A stretch of DNA of 64,000 nt, from contig NZ_CANPVT010000053.1 of assembly GCF_947581735.1 (NCBI RefSeq), forward strand, positions 238,956 to 302,955, in the 5' to 3' direction. Under the pieces are notes generated by a model. The model saw nothing but the letters and a program-made list of their open reading frames with translations. It had not been told where the DNA came from and made no database searches. Of this stretch, positions 60,605 to 64,000 are shown in pieces. Every line of letters begins with the position of its first letter. The stretch's first letter is position 1. The position numbers and the translations under genes are program-made. The DNA is from Candidatus Palauibacter soopunensis (GTDB taxonomy: Bacteria > Gemmatimonadota > Gemmatimonadetes > Palauibacterales > Palauibacteraceae).

Positions 60605-62575
60605 TTACACGAGGTCGAAATCGACCCGGCGTGCCTCGCGATCCACGCGGACGACCTGAACCCCCACCGGGTCCCCGAGCCGGTAGCTCCTTCGCGTCCG
60701 CCGGCCCCGGAGGGCGTGCTTCTTCCGGTCGTGTACGTAGTGGTCCCCCGCGAGGCGGCTTACATGGACGAGCCCTTCGATGTCATACGCGTCGAGCCGG
60801 ACGAAGAAGCCGAAGCGGGCTGTGGCGCTGATCGTCCCGTCGAAGTGGTCGCCCACATGCCGTTCCATGAACTCGACCTTCTTGAGTTCCACCGAGTCCC
60901 GCTCCGCCCGGGCCGCGTTCTCCTCGCGTGCCGAGGCGTGCCGGGCGGTCGCCGAGAGCCAGTCGCGGCTGATGTCGCGAACGCTGCCCGCCTCCGTCAG
61001 CCAGCGCGCCAGTTGCCGGTGGACGACGAGGTCCGGATACCGCCGGATGGGCGAGGTGAAGTGGAGGTACGCCGGCGAAGCGAGGCCGTAATGGCCCTCG
61101 TTGCGCGTCTCGTAGCGGGCCTTGGCGAGACTCCGCAGCACCTGGACCGAGATGATCGGCTCCTCCACCCTGCCCTTCACCGCGTCGAGCAGCCGCTGGA
61201 AGTCGCGCGGGCGCGGATTCCGCTCCGGGAAGGAGAGCCCGAATTCGCCGGCGAGGAGGCGCAGCGTGTCGAGCTTCTCCGGGTTCGGTTCCTCGTGTAT
61301 GCGGTAGAGTACCGGAACCGCCTCCTCGATCGCCCACCTCGCCACCGCTTCGTTCGCGGCGATCATCAGATCTTCGATCAGCCGGTGCGAGTCGAGCCGC
61401 TCGCGCCGCCGCACGTCGACGGGAGCCCCCCCTTCGTCGAGTACGACCCGGGACTCCGGCAGGTCGAAGTCGAGGCTGCCCCGTGCCCTGCGCCGCCGAC
61501 GGAAGCTTCGGCTCACCTCCAGCAACGCCCGAAGATCTTCGGACAGGCCCGGATCCCGCTCCGTCGCCGGAGTGTTCCTGCCGTCGATCGCGTGCTGCGC
61601 CTCTTCGTAGGAGAGCCGGTGGACGCTTCGGATGACGGCCCGGGCGAGGCGCGTCCCGTGGTGCGCTCCCCGGCGATCGACGGTGAGGAAAGCGGCCAGC
61701 GTGAGCCGATCTTCGCCGGGCACGAGCGAGCAGAGGTCGCTCGACAGCGCGTGGGGCAGCATGGGCAGCACGCGATCCACGAGGTAGACGCTCGTGCCGC
61801 GCTCCCAGGCTTCCGTGTCGAGCCCATCGCCCTCGCGCACATAGTGAGATACGTCCGCGATGTGAATTCCGATCCGCGCCCCGCCCCCCGCGAGCCGCTC
61901 GATGGAGATCGCGTCATCGTGGTCGCGCGCGTCTCCGGGATCGATCGTGATTACGCGGTCACTCCGACAATCCTCGCGCCCGGCGAGATCGGCCGCCCGG
62001 ATCCCCCGCGCGGCCAGCGCCACCGCCGCCTTCTCGACAGCTTCAGGGAACGCATCCGGGATCCCGTATGCCGCCTGGATCGCGAGCACCGCCACGGCGG
62101 GATCCCCGGACGGCCCGAGCACGCGCTCGACGCGCCCCGCGGGGCCCGGACCCTCTTCCCCCCAATCCGTGACCTCGACGACCACGAGGTCGCCGGACTC
62201 GGCCTCTCCGCGCTCGCGCGCCGGGATGAACACGTCGATCCCGAGCTTCGGCTGGGTCGTGCCGAGCCACCCGTGCCCGCGTTCGCCGTGGAAGACGCCG
62301 ACAACGTGCGACCGAGCGCGGTCGAGGACCTCGATGATGCTTCCCCGGGGTCCGCGCCGTCCGCGGTCTTCGATCCTCACCGTCACGCGGTCGCCGTCCA
62401 CGGCCGTACCGAGATCCCGGGCGCGGACGAAGATGTCCTCGTCCCCCTCGTCCGGAATGACGAAGGCCGCGCCGCTCTCGATCCGTTGCAACCGTCCGCT
62501 GACTCGCCGGCCACCTCGCGATCGGCGGGGGCCCCGGGATCGGCGGCGGCCCCGGTCGCGCCCGCGGGGGGTCAG
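60605..62575 (-). CDS. rnr: Ribonuclease R
   Basis: A 656-residue 3'-5' exoribonuclease of the RNB family. Domains: a basic N-terminal extension, cold-shock domain 1 (SGRLQRIESGAAFVIPDEGDEDIFVRARDL), cold-shock 2, RNB catalytic core (VITIDPGDARDHDDAISIERL with the metal-binding Asp residues; RPRDFQRLLDAV) and a C-terminal S1 domain (VGDHFDGTISATARFGFFVRLDAYDIEGLVHVS). The CTG at 62575, in a CTGA overlap with the Trm112-like stop, gives a natural N-terminus; an in-frame GTG at 62650 overlaps the Trm112-like gene by 79 bases and a TTG lies just before the CSD, so the start is uncertain. Confidence 0.9.
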   Translation of the reverse strand: MTPRGRDRGRRRSRGPRRSRGGRRVSGRLQRIESGAAFVIPDEGDEDIFVRARDLGTAVDGDRVTVRIEDRGRRGPRGSIIEVLDRARSHVVGVFHGERGHGWLGTTQPKLGIDVFIPARERGEAESGDLVVVEVTDWGEEGPGPAGRVERVLGPSGDPAVAVLAIQAAYGIPDAFPEAVEKAAVALAARGIRAADLAGREDCRSDRVITIDPGDARDHDDAISIERLAGGGARIGIHIADVSHYVREGDGLDTEAWERGTSVYLVDRVLPMLPHALSSDLCSLVPGEDRLTLAAFLTVDRRGAHHGTRLARAVIRSVHRLSYEEAQHAIDGRNTPATERDPGLSEDLRALLEVSRSFRRRRRARGSLDFDLPESRVVLDEGGAPVDVRRRERLDSHRLIEDLMIAANEAVARWAIEEAVPVLYRIHEEPNPEKLDTLRLLAGEFGLSFPERNPRPRDFQRLLDAVKGRVEEPIISVQVLRSLAKARYETRNEGHYGLASPAYLHFTSPIRRYPDLVVHRQLARWLTEAGSVRDISRDWLSATARHASAREENAARAERDSVELKKVEFMERHVGDHFDGTISATARFGFFVRLDAYDIEGLVHVSRLAGDHYVHDRKKHALRGRRTRRSYRLGDPVGVQVVRVDREARRVDFDLV

Positions 62576-62745
62576 AGAGGCTTCGCCTCGTCGATGAGCA
62601 TGATCGGAATCCCGTCGTCGACTTCGTATCTCAGACGACAGGCGTGGCACAGGAGCGCTTCTTCACCGTCGCCCAGCCGGTATTCCAGCTCGCCCTTGCA
62701 CTTGGGGCAGGCGAGGATCTCGAGCAGTCTTTCGTCGAGGGGCAT
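62572..62745 (-). CDS. Trm112-family small zinc protein
   Basis: A 57-residue protein, MPLDERLLEILACPKCKGELEYRLGDGEEALLCHACRLRYEVDDGIPIMLIDEAKPL in content, read in short pieces: LLEILACPKCKG, LLCHACRLRYEV and DGIPIMLI with two CxxC pairs. This is the bacterial Trm112/YcaR family. Trm112 activates RNA, rRNA and release-factor methyltransferases in eukaryotes and archaea; the role in bacteria is not settled. It overlaps era (TGATG) and, by a CTGA junction, rnr. Confidence 0.88.
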   Translation of the reverse strand: MPLDERLLEILACPKCKGELEYRLGDGEEALLCHACRLRYEVDDGIPIMLIDEAKPL

Positions 62746-63641
62746 CAGTTCTCCTGCGCGGGAACCCGGAAACCGAGCACCCTAAGATGGTGTGTTTTCT
62801 TCCGCCAGTTCGGGAGGACCTTAACGCGGAGCCGGAGGTAGACCCGCCGGCCGAGGAAGCGTTCGATCTTCAGGCGGGAGCGGGTCCCGAGCTTCCGGAT
62901 CGTCCTTCCGCCCGCTCCCACGACGATGCCCTTCTGGGATTCCTTCTCCACATGGATCAGGGCCTCGATGTATGTTGGCCTGCCCCCCTTCCGCTCGCGG
63001 AATTCCTCGATCCGGATGGCCACCGCGTACGGTACTTCGTCCGCCAGTTCCTCCAGACACGTTTCCCGGATCATCTCGGCGACGAAGTGTCGTTCCGGCG
63101 CGTCGGAGAGTTCGTCCACGGGATACAGGGGCGGCGACTCCGGCAGTAGCGCGGACAGGGCTTCGAGCAGCTTCGGGACTCCCTGCTTCTTCGTCGCGCA
63201 CGTCCCGTACACGCCATCCCAGTGGCCGCTCGCGAATCGGGCCCGAAGCTCCTCCCGGCCCGACGTCTCGACCCGGTCGATCTTGTTGAGGCAGAGGATC
63301 TTCGGAATACGGATCGAGTGCGCGAACTCGCCGGCCCAGTCGAGGCTGGGTGCGAACCCCGCGTCCGCCACGGCGAGCACGAGATCCGCGTCTTCCAGCG
63401 CCGAAAGCGCCTCTTCCCTCATCGATCGATGCAGCGTGTAGCGCGGCTCGAGGAGACCGGGCGTGTCGATGAAGACGGCCTGTGAGGCGTCGTCGGAGTA
63501 GATCCCGAGGAGTCGTCGCTGCGTCGTCTGGGCCCTCGGCGTCACAGCCGCGAGCCGCTCTCCGAGGAAGGCGTTGAGCAGCGTGGACTTTCCGACGTTG
63601 GGAAGTCCGACGATGGCGACGAAACCGGCCCTGAACGTCAT
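62745..63641 (-). CDS. era: GTPase Era
   Basis: A 298-residue GTPase that binds the 3' end of 16S rRNA during 30S maturation. G1 GLPNVGKSTLLNAFLG, G2 TTQRR region, G3 DTPGLLEP, G4 NKID, and a C-terminal KH domain (EALIHVEKESQKGIVVGAGGRTIRKLGTRSRLKIERFLGRRVYLRLRVKVLPNWRKK). ATG at 63641. It lies directly downstream (same strand) of the 16S gene, 115 bases from its 3' end. Confidence 0.95.
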   Translation of the reverse strand: MTFRAGFVAIVGLPNVGKSTLLNAFLGERLAAVTPRAQTTQRRLLGIYSDDASQAVFIDTPGLLEPRYTLHRSMREEALSALEDADLVLAVADAGFAPSLDWAGEFAHSIRIPKILCLNKIDRVETSGREELRARFASGHWDGVYGTCATKKQGVPKLLEALSALLPESPPLYPVDELSDAPERHFVAEMIRETCLEELADEVPYAVAIRIEEFRERKGGRPTYIEALIHVEKESQKGIVVGAGGRTIRKLGTRSRLKIERFLGRRVYLRLRVKVLPNWRKKTHHLRVLGFRVPAQEN

Positions 63642-63726
63642 GGACGGACCACGGGTTGGAGCAGGCCGGCGATGGCGCCGGAAGGTTGAACAAGAAGGTG
63701 AGTGACTTGCAGGAGGTCCAGGTGCG

Positions 63727-63743
63727 CCTTTCTCATCGAAAGG
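63727..63743 (-). other. Stem-loop just past the 16S rRNA 3' end
   Basis: A 6-bp inverted repeat (cctttc / gaaagg, loop tcatc) starts about 12 bases downstream of the mature 16S end. It may belong to the precursor's processing stalk or act as a weak terminator before era. The rest of the 114-base gap holds no tRNA or other recognisable RNA. Confidence 0.4.
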
Positions 63744-63752
63744 ACATCTCCC

Positions 63753-64000
<248 letters not shown>

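Overview
The window is about 64 kb of GC-rich bacterial chromosome (only short AT-rich patches, e.g. around 22320-22340) from a diderm, LPS-making organism. It carries lptB with OstA-like LPS-transport proteins, lpxD-lpxC-fabZ-lpxA-lpxB-lpxK, bamA, an ompH/skp-like gene, a LolCD-type exporter and murJ. It also carries genes better known from Bacillota: mcsA-mcsB-clpC and bshC (bacillithiol). With three tandem DUF5916 outer-membrane proteins this mix fits a member of the Gemmatimonadota or a close FCB-group lineage. That placement is inference; the partial 16S gene at the right end would settle it. No mobile elements, CRISPR arrays, tRNA genes or phage genes were recognised, and no gene-free stretch exceeds about 170 bases.

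Layout. (1) 1-4312, plus strand: the end of an LptC/OstA-like gene, an OstA-like gene with Asp/Thr/Ala-rich repeats, lptB and rpoN. (2) 4309-14670, plus: a tightly overlapping glycan/lipid-linked-sugar operon with two family-2 glycosyltransferases, a GT4, an ArnT/PMT-like and a YfhO-like membrane protein, a flippase-like protein, two methyltransferases and an ion channel. (3) 14712-21693, plus: three tandem DUF5916 outer-membrane barrel proteins. (4) 21709-25875, minus: a Cys-rich hypothetical, a membrane-anchored TPR protein, a DUF368 undecaprenyl-phosphate translocase candidate, pcm, surE and a MerR regulator. (5) 25938-34556, minus: gpsA, plsY, der, a PDZ/radical-SAM DUF512 protein, a TPR lipo/periplasmic protein, thrC, gltX and a small Cys protein. 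(6) 34556-41247, minus: uvrC, murJ, a small membrane protein, bshC, a methyltransferase and rlmH. (7) 41244-51567, minus: envelope cluster bamA-ompH-lpxD-lpxC-fabZ-lpxA-Gfo/Idh-(44 aa protein)-lpxB-DUF374::lpxK. (8) 51564-55671, minus: mcsA-mcsB-clpC. (9) 55701-63641, minus: lolD-lolC, lysS, prfB (programmed frameshift), rnr, a Trm112-like protein and era. (10) 63756-64000, minus: the 3' end of a 16S rRNA gene.

How it works together. Most genes overlap the next by 1-23 nt, usually ATGA/GTGA/TTGA, implying translational coupling over long operons. Regions 6-7 cover lipid A synthesis, outer-membrane protein insertion and lipid II flipping; regions 1 and 2 would supply LPS transport and glycan decoration. 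The right end links 16S rRNA to era, a Trm112-like gene and rnr, all plausibly involved in 16S 3'-end maturation.

The most notable observations are: murJ and lpxB (possibly rnr) appear to start at CTG codons inside CTGA junctions; prfB keeps its UGA frameshift site and must be read through two frames; lpxK is fused to a DUF374 acyltransferase-like domain; a Gfo/Idh oxidoreductase (GnnA candidate) lies between lpxA and lpxB without an aminotransferase; and the 16S gene is unlinked from 23S on its 3' side.
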